A stretch of DNA of 64,000 nucleotides, taken from Datisca glomerata (taxonomy: Eukaryota; Streptophyta; Magnoliopsida; Cucurbitales; Datiscaceae). The stretch spans positions 62,001 to 126,000 of the forward strand of contig QANY01007271.1 in assembly GCA_003255025.1 (NCBI GenBank), given 5' to 3'. Below, piece by piece: positions 1-10,461 of this stretch; position 1 is the first letter of the stretch, and each line of letters starts with the position of its first letter. Below the pieces are notes generated by a model. The model did not search any database. It was not told the DNA's origin and saw only the letters and a program-made list of their open reading frames with translations. The position numbers and the translations under genes are program-made.

Positions 1-100
1 TGTATCACCGTGTGATTCTCTAATACGATAACATGTATGAGCTGTCATATCCATGTTCATCCACGTGCCCCTCAGCAATGCGTGTCCTACGCTCATCCCA

Positions 101-516
101 TCTCTCAATGTATGTCTGACGTTGAATGCCCAAATTTAGTTCATTTCTCCCCCTTAAGTCGATAACATGCAACCGTCTTTCGATATCACATGACTTGGGC
201 ACACGTTGAATCATACTAAATTATCTTAGAACATGATATGGTCGATGCCATTCCACTATATGAAAGAAAATGAGGGGAGAGACAGACTACCATATATCTC
301 TATGCACATCTCTCAATGTATGTCTAATGTTGGATGCCCAAATTTAGTTCATTTCTCCCTCTTAAGTCGATGCCATGCAACCGTCTTTCGGTATCACATG
401 ACTTGGGCACACGTTGAATCATACAAAATTATCTTAGAATATGATCTGGTCGATGCCATTCCACTACATGAAAGCAAGTGAGGGGAGAGATAGACCATCA
501 TATATCTCTATGCATG
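101..516. repeat. Tandem duplication, two 208 bp units
   Basis: The block starting tctctcaatgtatgtct at 101 recurs at 309 and stays alignable for about 208 bp, with scattered substitutions such as cccccttaagtcgataac versus ctcttaagtcgatgcc. Both units share the stretches aatttagttcatttctcc and catgacttgggcacacgttg. Only two units are visible. The short reading frames inside it differ between units and look non-coding. Origin unknown; it could be part of an LTR or another dispersed repeat cut by the window edge. Confidence 0.85.
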
Positions 517-1043
517 ATGTAGTATTTAGAAAGTGTATGGATAATATCATTATAAGATTTCCATATAACCTATAAAAACCATATTATAAATAATATGAAT
601 GAGAGTGAGAGGGTGTAATATCGACGAAATGGCAGTAAACTCTGGCCACAATCAACAACGAACGGTGGCAGGCTGAGAGGCTTTTGTTCGCGGACGTTTT
701 GTTCGCGAAACAACTCTGCTTTCTGTATGTATTGTGAGGTTATAAAGGTATTGTTGAAGGCGTCTTTATAAAATGTGCTTTCTACTATTAATGAAGGTGT
801 CTTTTGCAAAGACGCATTCGTCTTAGCTGTACCTTTACACCTTACTTTTGGAATTTGTTTCAACTTATTTTAATAATTTTTTTCTAAATATACTGTAGAA
901 TACTCAAAAATCCTAAGAACCTCTTGTGGGTTTTCTATGATTTTTTTGGGTAAAAGTTTTCAAATTGAAGATTAATTGATGTGGGGATGTGAGATTTTAC
1001 AAAAGACAACATCTTTGAGTGGTTTACAAAAAGAAACCCATCT

Positions 1044-1082
<39 letters not shown>

Positions 1083-1413
1083 TTCTTCATCTTCCCCAGC
1101 ATATTTCTTCACATCAGTTTGTAGACGACTCGGCCATGAGGGATTTGAGGCGGTTGCTTCGGATCGATGTGTAAGATTCGTATGTGGAAATGACTGTCCG
1201 AATCTTGATCTGAGAGTTACAGATGATGAACTTTTATAATGGTAATGGAAGGCATAATCTTGCTAGACCTTTACTGTTAGAGTAATGGTGAAAATTTGAA
1301 TCAGTTTTGTTTATGCTGTGAAGAGACTTAAGGGCTTTTTCGCGAGGGAGAAGGGGGGATGGGAGGGGTTCTTCGCGAGGGAGGGAGAAAAGGGGGATTG
1401 ATATTTTAGAGAG
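517..1413. other. Non-coding, with a CT microsatellite
   Basis: No recognisable gene. A (CT)n microsatellite lies at about 1045-1079. Around 780-830 there is a small self-complementary stretch, gtcttttgcaaagac. Near 1340-1395 the G-rich phrase cgcgagggag occurs twice. This could be 5' flanking DNA of a lost gene or dispersed repeat; nothing decides it. Confidence 0.4.
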
Positions 1414-1500
1414 GAAATACGGGTATGATTTTTTACTAAAGCAGATCCTTACCTTTACTATTTTATAGAATTAGACAATTTCACTAATTTTTACTTATCC
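1414..1500 (+). repeat. Left terminal inverted repeat of the MULE
   Basis: It aligns with the reverse complement of 10375-10461. Shared stretches in the same order are tatga near the end, ttactaaa, ttagaattaga versus gcagaattaga, and cactaattttt. Identity looks roughly 65-75 percent by eye, with small gaps. Long degenerate TIRs of this kind fit a MULE. Confidence 0.6.
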
Positions 1501-1649
1501 TGTCTTTTGGTCCACCTTTAATTCAAAATCAGCTTGTTAAGTTATCAAATGCCCTTCACAAATTTCCAAACGATGGTTCAAAAAAAAATTATGATTACAC
1601 ATTTACATTACACGAAACCCCACCCCATTTGTGTACCTCACTTAGATTT

Positions 1650-1746
1650 CCCTCATTTCTCACTTACTCTCTCTCTCAGTAGCAACATCTCTCTATTTCT
1701 GCAAATCTTTGAGTCTTCGTCTCCCACAGTAAGGAAAAACAACAAG
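1650..1746 (+). promoter_or_regulatory. Probable 5' leader exon of the Ulp1-like gene, with splice donor
   Basis: A CT-rich leader followed by a good donor, aacaag/gtaagtttt, at 1747. The matching acceptor would be ttctacag at about 2346, three bases before the start codon at 2350. The intron between them is filled in part by the first dyad-repeat array. Inferred from splice consensus only. Confidence 0.45.
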
Positions 1747-2029
1747 GTAAGTTTTCAGGTTCCTGAGTTTTGTTCTATATTCTGAGGTATTTTCTCTGGA
1801 TTTCTGAGGTGTTTTTTATGGATTTCTGAGATATTTTTTGGGTCTATGAGGGTTTTTTTTTTCTGGATTTCTGCGTTTCTATTTTTTATGGATGCCCGAA
1901 TCACAACAAGATTGCTTTTTTAGGTGTCTAATATTTTTCTTGGGTTTCTGAGTGTTTTTTTCCTCCTGGATTTCTGAGTGTTTTTTTATAGATTTCTGAG
2001 GTTCTGATCTTGGTAGGTGTCTATTTTCT

Positions 2030-2315
2030 AGGTTACACGAGGGTCGTGTAAGCCTCGTGTAGGCTACACGAGGGTCGTGTACCCCTCGTGACTACACGAG
2101 GACTACACAAGGGTCGTATAAATCTCGTATAGTCTACACGGGGATCGTGTACCCCTCCTGTAGTCTACACAAAGACTACACGAGGATCGCGTACCCTTCA
2201 TGTAGTTTACACGAGCCTTACATGACCCTCATGTAGTCTACACGAAGACTACACCAGGGTCGTGTACCCCTCGTGTAGTCTATATGACGACTACACGAGT
2301 ATTGTGTACATTTCC
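2030..2315. repeat. Dyad tandem-repeat array 1, in intron 1 of the Ulp1-like gene
   Basis: Degenerate repeats of about 30 bp built from tacacgagggtcgtgta and its complement. Each monomer is nearly palindromic. The array stops just before the polypyrimidine tract and acceptor that precede the DUF1985 start codon, so it lies wholly in an intron. Confidence 0.85.
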
Positions 2316-3499
2316 TGATCTTATGTTTACCTTTAATATTCTACAGGTTATGGCTTCATCAAATATGCAACTTAGATACGTCCATGACGTTAACAGAATT
2401 CCAAAAGAAATGGTCAATGCAAAGTGCAATACCCACTGCATAGAGGTTATCAAGACCAAGCTGACAATTCCTCAACTCTTCCTATTTTGGGAGACATGCT
2501 TTGGCTATCTCCTTGATCTCCCAGCCCTGAAGTTTTCAGCAACTGTATGCCACTAGATGCTGGCCATGGAAGTCGAATATGTCAATGAAACTCCATCTAA
2601 GGAAGAAATATGGTTTCTTGTCAATGAGGAATCACTATGCTTCTCCAAGAATGAGTTCTCGTTGATGACCGGGATGAGAAGAAGACATGTGACCCCAACA
2701 GACTCTCTGATCTGTACTTTCACAAAACTCAATCAATAACCATGACTGAGTTGGAGGAAAAAGTTTAAAAACTCAGAATATAAGTCAGATTCTGATGGGG
2801 TCAAGATGGCTCTAATTTATTTGCTAGAGCATTTTCTGTTGGGGAAAGAGAACCGTACCCTAATTGAGAAGAGATGGTTGGTTTTGGTTGACGACCTTGA
2901 AGCGTTCAACCAATATTCGTGGGGAGATCTCTCGTTCTCCAAAATAATGAAATCGTTATTAGCTGTGAAGAATACAAAAGGATGTTTTTTGTGATCTTAA
3001 ATATCAAGAAAAAAACAAAAAAAAACACAGAAATCTCCCTATTGTTGTTCATGGGTATTCACTCAGTGGATGTCCATTTGCCTTCCAGGTACAATTTATT
3101 TAATTCTATGTAGTGTCGTATTGAATTATTTGTGTGTTGAATACTAAATTACTATATTTTATTTAAATAGGCATGTGTATTTGAAATTATACCTTTGGTA
3201 GGTAGTTTGTATGGTAACCGGGTTTCGAAGGTGCTAAAGATTCTCAAATGGTGTCTGACCACGATAGTACCGGCTGTGAATCTTCAAAAAGAAATTTTTT
3301 CGAAGGAGAATATATGTTGGTGAATTATGTTGACAAGTTAATTTATATTACTTTCACATACATTAATTTATATTTCTTGCATTTTTAGTTGACAGTTTTT
3401 TCCTTGGTCCCTACTACGAAGGAAGAAAAAAAAAGCTTCTGAAAATCAGTAGTTGGAGAGAAGGTATGTTGAAAATCATTTTCTATCATTCTTCTTCTT

Positions 3500-3705
3500 G
3501 AACACGTGCCTCGTGTAACCATCATGTAGTCTAAAGGATGATTACACGAGGTTCGTGTAACCGTCATGTAGTCTAGACGATGACTACATGAGGTCCATGT
3601 AATCGTCATGTAGTTTAGACGATGACTACACGAGATCCGTGTAACCGTCATGCAATCTAGACGATGATTACACGAGGTTCGTGTAATCGATCTGTAGTCA
3701 CCTTT
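3500..3705. repeat. Dyad tandem-repeat array 2, in an intron of the Ulp1-like gene
   Basis: Monomers of about 45 bp such as gatgactacacgaggtccgtgtaaccgtcatgtagtctagac, broken up by substitutions. It lies between a donor (gagaag/gtatgttg) near 3464 and an acceptor (gttttttag) near 3741, so it is intronic in the gene model. Confidence 0.8.
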
Positions 3706-4079
3706 TTATGTTTTGTTTGCTTAATATTACATGTTTTTTTAGTTGACACCTCCTTAGTCACCCTTTCCAATAGAAGATGAGGCTAATGAGGAGGAGGAGG
3801 CCATTGAAAAGTAAAATGAGAAGAAGAAGAAGAAGAGGCTACTGAAAAAATAGAGGAGAAGAAGGTTGTGTCCAAGAAGTTCAGTGGACATGAAGATTGG
3901 GTGAGGAAATGCCTGATTGGAATGGACCAAAAGATCACTTCAATGGACAAGAAGATTTTGTCCATGCAATCAAACATTTCCTTTGCAATTTTCCAAATTA
4001 AAATTTTGATGGATCATCTGGTAACATCGAGACCAGATGATTAACTCATTCTATCCTCGATCTGCCATGATCATGGCTA

Positions 4080-4680
4080 GCGACAGGGAGGAGACAGAGA
4101 TTAAGAAGGAGTAAAAAAAATGAAGAAGGAGAGAATGATGAAAAATAAGAAGATATGGTAGAGAAGGAATAAGAAGATGATATTGTGGAGAAGGAAGAAG
4201 AAGAAGAAGAAGAAGAGAAGGAACAAAAGGAAGAAGAAGAAAAAGAAAAAGATGAAAAAGAAGAAGATAAGGAAGAAGAGAAGGTCGAAGAAAAGATGAA
4301 AGAGAAGTAGAAAAATAAGAAGAGAAAGAAGAACAAGAAAAAAAAGGAAGAGAAGAAGAAGAAGAGAAGGAAGGTAATAAGGATGAGGAGGGTGAAAAGA
4401 AGGAATATGAAGAAAATAGAAGGGAATAAAGAAATAGAAAAATAAATAGAAGAGAAAAAGAAGAATAAGCAAAAGAAGAAAAAACAAAATACGAAGAAGA
4501 AGAAAAAATAGAAGAAAAAGAAATATACAAAGAAGAAGAAGCTGAAAATAAAAAAGGGAAGAATGTGAAGAAAATAGGAATTAGAATAAATAAAGATGAA
4601 GAAAAAAAGAAACAAAAAAGAAGAAGAAGCTGAAATAAAGTAGAAGAAGAAGAAGTAAAAAAAGAACAAAAGGTTGCATC
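4080..4680 (+). repeat. Polypurine GAA-rich tract, Glu/Lys-rich linker of the Ulp1-like gene
   Basis: About 600 bp almost free of pyrimidines, dominated by gaagaa and gaaaaa. In the plus direction one frame reads as long Glu/Lys runs, consistent with a charged linker between the DUF1985 and Ulp1 parts, but several stops now interrupt it. Long minus-strand Ser/Phe/Leu reading frames here are complements of the purine tract, not genes. Confidence 0.7.
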
Positions 4681-5014
4681 GATAATATTTGCATTGATGG
4701 ATTCGGTTTGGTCAACAGAGCAGTCCAACGATGGAGAAGAAGAAGAGCTCGTCTGCTTTAGTGAACTTGGTGAGAGGAAGATAAAATGATCTAGGGCCCT
4801 AGACTCACCTAATTGGGAAACCGAAAAGGTTGAAAGAAGAAGTAGTGAAGGAAAAAAACTGATGAGAATATCGTTGCCAAAATGGACTTCAAACCTTTTC
4901 AAGTATATGGTGATGTATCTTCAGAGAATTGAAACACGTTTTAAAGTCTGGTTCACCTCCCCAAGGTCAACATAAGTTTTGTAATTTTCTTGTACACTTC
5001 TTCTTCTCACTATG

Positions 5015-5130
5015 GCTACACTGACCTCGTGTAGTCTTCATGTAGAATACAGATGGTTACACTGACCTCGTGTTACCAACATATAGTATACATGATGGTT
5101 ACAGTAACATCGTGTAGTAAATCAATCGTG
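5015..5130. repeat. Dyad tandem-repeat array 3, in an intron of the Ulp1-like gene
   Basis: Three degenerate monomers of the type ggttacactgacctcgtgta. They end just before the acceptor gttgtacag at 5163, which opens the exon reading NEKVDVEFYTVDLTWFKK. Confidence 0.75.
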
Positions 5131-5429
5131 CACCTAATTTTGATCTATAATTACGTTGTACAGGAATGAGAAAGTAGATGTTGAATTTTACACCGTTGAC
5201 CTTACCTGGTTCAAAAAATTAGTCCCTTCACATTATCAATGACTTGAGTCAGATGTAAGAAATTATTTATACTCTTTTTAAATACGGTATTTAAAATAAT
5301 TATAAATATATTAACTAATCTCTATTACATTGTAACATATCGATGCATACCAAGAGCTCATGAGTAGGGATTTATAAGAATACAACCCTCATATCAGAAT
5401 CAATCTGCAAGTAAGTAAGATTTGATTCT

Positions 5430-5580
5430 ACACATCGTAGTCTACATGAGTCCTTCACAGGCCTCGTGTAGACATGTAATTTACACGAGGGCCTTCATGG
5501 GCCTCGTGTTGACTACATGATGCCTTCACAGGCCTCGTGTAGATTCTGTGTAGTCTTCATGACCATTTTTTATTGACGTT
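5430..5580. repeat. Dyad tandem-repeat array 4, in the intron before the Ulp1 domain
   Basis: Monomers such as tacatgagtccttcacaggcctcgtgtag. The array follows a strong donor (ctgcaa/gtaagtaag at 5411) and precedes the peptidase exon, so it is again intronic. Confidence 0.75.
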
Positions 5581-5639
5581 GAAGATTTAAAAATTTTCCC
5601 GTGAGATTACAAGGGAACTTCTCTGGCTGAATGACAGAG

Positions 5640-5905
5640 TTTGAGCAAGATCCCTCGGGCTGGGATATTGACGTTGATGATCAGCTCCGGTACTTGATCC
5701 TCTGCTTGTAGACAGATTTTTGAAGGAGCTGGGAACAATCGGATAAGGTTATCTTTTCAATGAATATGAACCGCAGTCACTGCGGTTGAGCTTGATTTGA
5801 ATGATCAATGTATTCGTATTTATAACTCCATGAACACGCCATATCAACTCTCTTTCTCATTGAAATAATGAATCCTTTCATGAAGATTGTCCCTCGGCTT
5901 CTTCA
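5640..5905 (+). pseudogene. Ulp1/C48 peptidase catalytic region of the above gene, broken
   Basis: One frame gives WDIDVDDQLRYL, and then after a stop DKVIFSMNMNRSHC up to 5783. The next base shift gives VELDLNDQCIRIYNSMN (5785 on). This is the standard C48 order: strand, His followed by Trp, then the D-L and Y-N/D-S block. The presumed catalytic His codon is CAC at 5778-5780. The residue after it is Cys where families have Trp, and the frame breaks at once. The downstream aromatic and basic segment (KIVPRLLQMTNIYEKM) is present. I could not find the catalytic Cys motif. Confidence 0.7.
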
Positions 5906-6084
5906 AATGACGAATATTTATGAGAAGATGGGGAGAGAGAGAGACAATGTTGTACTGAACACGAATTACAATTGAGTTATTTGCAAGTGACAATGTTGTA
6001 CCGAAATAATTTAGATATATTTTATGGATTTTTATTTTATTTTTACACACCCTCAGATTGTGAATTATGAATTATGAGTTTTTT

Positions 6085-6800
6085 TTGTCGCTATATGTTT
6101 AGTGTAGGCTTCATGTAGCCTACACGATGACTTCAAGGACATCGTGTAGTCTTCATGTAGCCTACAGGAGGACTTCACGAGCATCGTGTAGTTATCGTGT
6201 AGCCTACACGATGACTTCACGGCATCGTGTATATTACATGATTACTTCATGGGCAACGTTTAGGCTTCATGTAGGCTAACTAAATTTTATGACATTATTA
6301 AATAGCAAACACAAGTATATTTCTATATTTACATTGCTTGGTCATCCCGATAACTTAACGCGCATCGTGTAGGTTTCATGTAGCCTACACGATGACTTCA
6401 CAAGTATCGTGTAATCATCATATAAACTACACGATGACTTTCACGGGAATCGTGTATTGGTTAATTAAACTTTATGATATTATTAAATAACAAACACACG
6501 TATATTTCTATATTTAAGTGGCTTGGTCATCCCGATGACTTCACAGGCATCGTGTAAGCTTCATGTAGCCTACACGATGTCTTCACGGGCATCGTGTAGT
6601 CTTTACGTAGCCTACATGATGACTTCACGGACATCATGTAAACTACACGATGACTTCACGGGAATCGTGTAAGATTCATATAGGCTAATTAAAATTTATG
6701 ACATTATTTAATAACAAACACAAGTATATTTTTATATTAATAATTAATTTAAGTCTAAAAAGGTCATTATATATATTTAAGTGGCTTGGTCATTCCATTG
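6085..6800. repeat. Dyad tandem-repeat array 5 with higher-order repeats, between the convergent genes
   Basis: Monomers of the type cttcatgtagcctacacgatgacttcacgggcatcgtgtag alternate with an AT-rich spacer (attaaataacaaacacaagtatatt ... gtggcttggtcatcccgat). The spacer-plus-monomer block appears three times, beginning near 6280, 6466 and 6686, the last incomplete. The block is therefore a higher-order repeat of about 190-220 bp. Confidence 0.85.
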
Positions 6801-7075
6801 AGATAGATGAATTAGATTTATGCACGTTTATCGGTCGTGGCCAATTTGCCCACAACATTTCACTTCCTTCCCACTACCTCCTCACCTCGACATGCAGCCA
6901 ACGCATGCATGCATGGAATTTGATCAAGATCAAATTCTCTGCACGTACAAGTCTTAATATACAAGTTTACCATGGCTTCCCTACCCCCACCCGCAAAATG
7001 AAACTCGTGGATGTCAGAAGGAAACAATGATAGTGTATGTGATGCAAGATGCTTCTTATTAACCTCAGTCTCAAC

Positions 7076-9206
7076 TCAATCTATCATATGTGAGGTGATT
7101 TTATAGGCAGCCGTCCGTTGTTCATAGAACCATCGTTGTAACATGTCACGGATATATTCAATAAGGCATGCAATGAGAAGCTTTTTAGCATCCTTTAAAA
7201 TCTCATTCAAACATTTCACGATGTTTGTAGTCATCATATTGTATCTCCTCCTATCAAAATGAGAACTTGCCCACCTCTCAACTCCTCCCATAGACACGTA
7301 TTGTGAGATATCTGAAAATACATCTGTAAAATGAGACATCAGTCGATCAAATTCTGATTGACGTTATACCTTTACTGCTTTAAAAACAATGCAACCACAT
7401 CTTTCTTTTTATAAATTAATTTGATATTTTGGCTCATATGGAAGATGCAAGCTCCATGAAGCGCATTGGGAAAGACAACATGCACAACATTTAGTATACT
7501 TGTATGGTTGTCAGATATAAACACCAAGTCTTTCGAATCATCGATTACATCGTGAAGTTTACGAAAGAACCATTCACATGAATCATTATTTTTTGAATCT
7601 GCAATTACAAATGCAATGGGATATACTTGATTGTTCTCATCCTTTGTTGTTACAACAAATAATACCCCTTTGTATTTGGCTAATACGACGGTTGCGTCAA
7701 CAACAATGACATTTCGTATACAGCTGAAAAATCCACGAACAGATGGTCTAAGAGCCATGAAAAAATATTTAAAATGATTCTGCTCATCGGTCTCTATGTG
7801 TGTTGTTGTCCCTGAAAAATATTTAATATTGCTGTATTAAAATCGGCAGAGTACATAGTGTACAAGATACATGTACGAGGTCCGTGTAACTAAGGTTTAG
7901 ACTACACGAGGTCCGTGTAACTATCGTGTAGACTACACGAGATCTGTGTAACCATGGTGTAGACTACACGAGGTCCGTGTAACCATCATGTAGACTACAC
8001 GATGACTATGCGAGGTTAGTGTAACCATCATGTAGACTACACGATGACTACGTGAGGTCAGTATAACCATCGTGTAAACTACACGATGACTACGCGAGGT
8101 CCATGTAACTATCATGTAGACTACAAGATGACTACACGAGGTCAGTGTAACCATCATGTAGACTACACGATGAGTACACGTGGTCAATGTAAGCATCATG
8201 TAGACTACACGAGGTCACAGTAGGAATCATGTAGACTACACGAGGCTTGTGCAGTACTCGTGTAGACATTATGATGGCAAAATAAAAATAAGTACCTGAA
8301 TTTTTTTATTCTAACATGTGACAATATACTGGGAGTATCCTATAGTTATTTTTAGGAGACCCTCAAACTAATTCCAATGCATATTCCCTAGCCCTCCATG
8401 CCTTATGGTAACTTATATTGACTCCAAAATTAAGTCAAACATCTTCAATTATGTCTTTTGGCGTATATATACGTCTGACACCCGTGTTTTTAGACCGTAT
8501 AGAATGACCAATCAATGAATATATAGCCTGATGGTGTAAATGTGCATGTATGTGTATTGATGAACTTTGTAACTTTGAAGTATGGATAATTTTTCAATTT
8601 CATGGCATGTAACCTCCATTGGCATGTTTTCTCAACATATGCAAATACCAATATTGACTGTTTTGACTTGAAGATCTCAAACTCAAAATTTCTTCAGATG
8701 GCCATCATACGAGCAACCTTAAGCAGCTCGACTTTATCACTGTACAAATAATCCATATTTATTGTGTCTGATACAACCTGATTCAAATCAGCACCTTGCT
8801 TAGTGGACCCAGAATGTTGTTCATTCAAAATCAGTTTGTGATGGCAATGAAAAAGTGGTCTCAGGTTCAAGACTAGTATTCAAGTCTAGAATTGTTGTAT
8901 GACTGTCTCCACTAATGGGTTCATCATGGTCATCTCCACGGATTGCATCATGATATGCCCCCTAATCAAAATCATCATCATCATCTCTATCAACTTCAAC
9001 ATCCTTATCCTCGAAAACATTATAATCATCATGACCAAAAACATTATCATTAAGTAGTTCCTTTCAAAATGATCAACACTCTCAAAATGAGGAATGTTTT
9101 CATGTAGAGGTTGTCGTGACATTTGTGTTTCAAGAACCCAACTTTGATAAAACCCTGTAGTTTCAGGAACTTGGGGTTGTTGTGACATTGTGGTTTGAGG
9201 AACCAA
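7076..9206 (-). pseudogene. MURA-type MULE transposase, decayed
   Basis: Read from 9206 downwards, a low-complexity Asp-rich N-terminal part is followed by YTPKDIIEDV and YHKAWRAREYALELV near 8480-8350, then CHMLE. After an intron come THIETDEQNHFKYFFMALRP and the MULE transposase core VDATVVLAKYKGVLFVV (about 7690), with NQVYPIAFVIADSKN, EWFFRKLHDVI, LVFISDNHTSI and LHGACIFHMSQN. The C-terminal part (7339-7076) has VSMGGVERWASSHFDRRRY and MLQRWFYEQRTAAY. The DDE-type core is largely recognisable, but stops and frameshifts throughout the N-terminal half and between 7372 and 7339 make it a pseudogene. It would act in the nucleus on the element ends. Confidence 0.85.
7815..8287 (-). repeat. Dyad tandem-repeat array 6, inside the transposase intron
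   Basis: On the minus strand the coding text CHMLE.KNS runs into a donor attcag/gtacttatt, and a GT-AG intron closes at atttttcag/ggacaac, restoring KNSGTTTHIETDEQ. Between them, about 7870-8275, lie some nine or ten monomers of the type ggtccgtgtaaccatcatgtagactacacgatgactacgcga. The intron is therefore mostly tandem repeat. Confidence 0.85.
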
Positions 9207-9595
9207 GCTGTAAGATGAATTTTTTTTAGCTTGGTACTTACAAATAGTAGATTTTTAAGTGATTCTGATCCATTCTCCTTAACAAAGAACTGTAAATCTC
9301 TATCCTTTATAATTTTAGCTAGAGGGCAGGGGATATGGCTTCTATAAAAAAATTTGTGGACATATCATACTCTGAGGGGCCTATTTGGAGTTTTTCATAC
9401 AAAATACCCGATAGCTCGTGGTAAGTGCATTTAGTAGATATCTGCAATAATTTGGTCTTCTCTCCACTAAAAGATCATGTTGTACCATTTTTCACCCAAT
9501 CTCCATCATGGATTTCAAAAATTCAAACTCCATACATATTTGTATATACATCAATGAAGGAAGTCAGTACAAGAAGAATACATAATGAAATGCAA

Positions 9596-10030
9596 TATTA
9601 CACGACGATCGTGTAGCCATCGTGTAGTCATCATGTAATGTACATTACACGATGATCATGTAGACCTCGTGTATTGTAATAAGTCCTACACGATGATCGT
9701 GTAGTGTACACGAGTGTACTACACGATGATCGTGTAGTGTAATCGTGTAATGTAGTGTAATCGTGTAATGTACACGAGGACTACACGATCATCATGTAGT
9801 GTAATAGATGCTACACTATCATCGTGTAGTGTAATAGATTCTACACGATGATCGTGAACTGCTGAAGAAGTTCCTAATGCACTACATGATGATCGTATAG
9901 TGTACACAAGGTCTACATGAGGCTCGTGTACCCTGCGTATAGTCTACACGATTACTATAGGAGGCTCTTATAGTACTCGTGTAGACCTCATTTAACACTA
10001 CACCATCATCTTATAGTGATCATGTACGAT
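9596..10030. repeat. Dyad tandem-repeat array 7, on the 5' side of the transposase gene
   Basis: Contains two copies of the perfect 19 bp palindrome ctacacgatgatcgtgtag (9686-9704 and 9719-9737; 9 bp arms, 1 base centre) and many near copies separated by tgtaatagat-type spacers. It lies upstream of the minus-strand transposase, where a promoter or 5' intron would be expected. Confidence 0.85.
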
Positions 10031-10374
10031 AAATGAACTTCAAACAACGTTCCAGAAAAAAAAAACAAATAAATATTCCCAGAAAACTCATAAAAATGAA
10101 CAACCCATGAAAGAAGGAAGAAGATAAGTAAATATTTCCAGAAAGAAGAAAATAAAGCTTATACTTGTCCAGAAAGAAAAACTAATAATCCTTTGTTGTT
10201 GCATGAAGAAGGAAGAAGACGAAGAAGAAAATGAAGAAGAAGTAGAAAAAATGAAAAACAAAGAAGGAGAAATGGGGTGGGTGGGGAGGTTTTGAGTGTT
10301 AAGTAAGTAAAACATGACATTTGATTGGACAACTTGTAAGAAGGGCAATGGGGGGAAAAGTAAAAAAAGGGCCG
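10031..10374. other. MULE subterminal region, non-coding
   Basis: GA-rich on the plus strand (gaagaaggaagaagacgaagaag near 10200), mirroring the CT-rich leader at the other end of the element. The composition suggests a 5' leader for the minus-strand transposase transcript. No reading frame is credible. Confidence 0.4.
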
Positions 10375-10461
10375 GGGTAAGAAAAAATTAGTGTAAGAAT
10401 CTAATTCTGCAAAATATTTAATTTAGGGGTCTATTTTAGTAAGAAACTCATATGGGTATTC
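10375..10461 (-). repeat. Right terminal inverted repeat of the MULE
   Basis: Its reverse complement begins gaatacccatatgagtttc and continues ttactaaaatag and gcagaattagattc, matching the left end in order. The outermost base pair is not certain because no target duplication could be recognised. Confidence 0.6.

Larger units (their letters stand above)
2350..6050 (+). pseudogene. DUF1985-Ulp1 (peptidase C48) like gene, decayed
   Basis: The start ATG at 2350 (MASSNMQLRYV) follows a splice acceptor. The N-terminal part to about 2990 reads as a DUF1985 domain: ETCFGYLLDLPALKF, then WFLVNEESLCFSKNEFSLMTG, then DAVKMAL-type residues VKMALIYLLEHFLLGKENR. Next comes a segment with FEIIPLVGSLYGNRVSKVL (about 3180), a Glu/Lys-rich linker (3780-4680), and a C-terminal C48 peptidase region (about 5640-5905). 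Family members are predicted SUMO/ubiquitin-like proteases carried by MULEs. Disablements include a TAG after SATVCH at about 2554, stops near 2738 and frameshifts. Visible splice sites include donors at 3464, 5255 and 5411 and acceptors at 3741 and 5163. Function is presumed lost. Confidence 0.75.
1414..10461. mobile_element. Mutator-like element (MULE) carrying a DUF1985/Ulp1 gene and a transposase
   Basis: About 9 kb bounded by diverged terminal inverted repeats (1414-1500 and 10375-10461). Inside, a plus-strand DUF1985/Ulp1-like gene and a minus-strand MURA-type transposase converge. MULEs with Ulp1-like passengers are known as the KAONASHI group of Arabidopsis and CUMULE of melon. Seven arrays of one repeat family occupy introns of both genes and the spacers. 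Both genes carry stops and frameshifts, so this copy is dead. No exact 9-11 bp target duplication was found: the 9 bases outside the chosen ends, tttagagag and aatttatca, do not match. The exact ends are therefore uncertain by some bases. Confidence 0.75.

Noticed and set aside
4046..4902. Long minus-strand open frames rich in Ser, Phe and Leu
   Set aside because: They are complements of the GAA-rich purine tract of the Ulp1-like gene; composition explains the lack of stops.
7933..8199. Repetitive open frame with recurring His-Arg-Val-Val-Tyr-Met units
   Set aside because: Translation of the tandem dyad repeat inside the transposase intron, not a repeat protein. A similar frame at 3385-3651 has the same cause.
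7870..8275. Regularly spaced direct repeats resembling a CRISPR array
   Set aside because: Contiguous degenerate tandem repeats without unique spacers, in a plant nuclear MULE.
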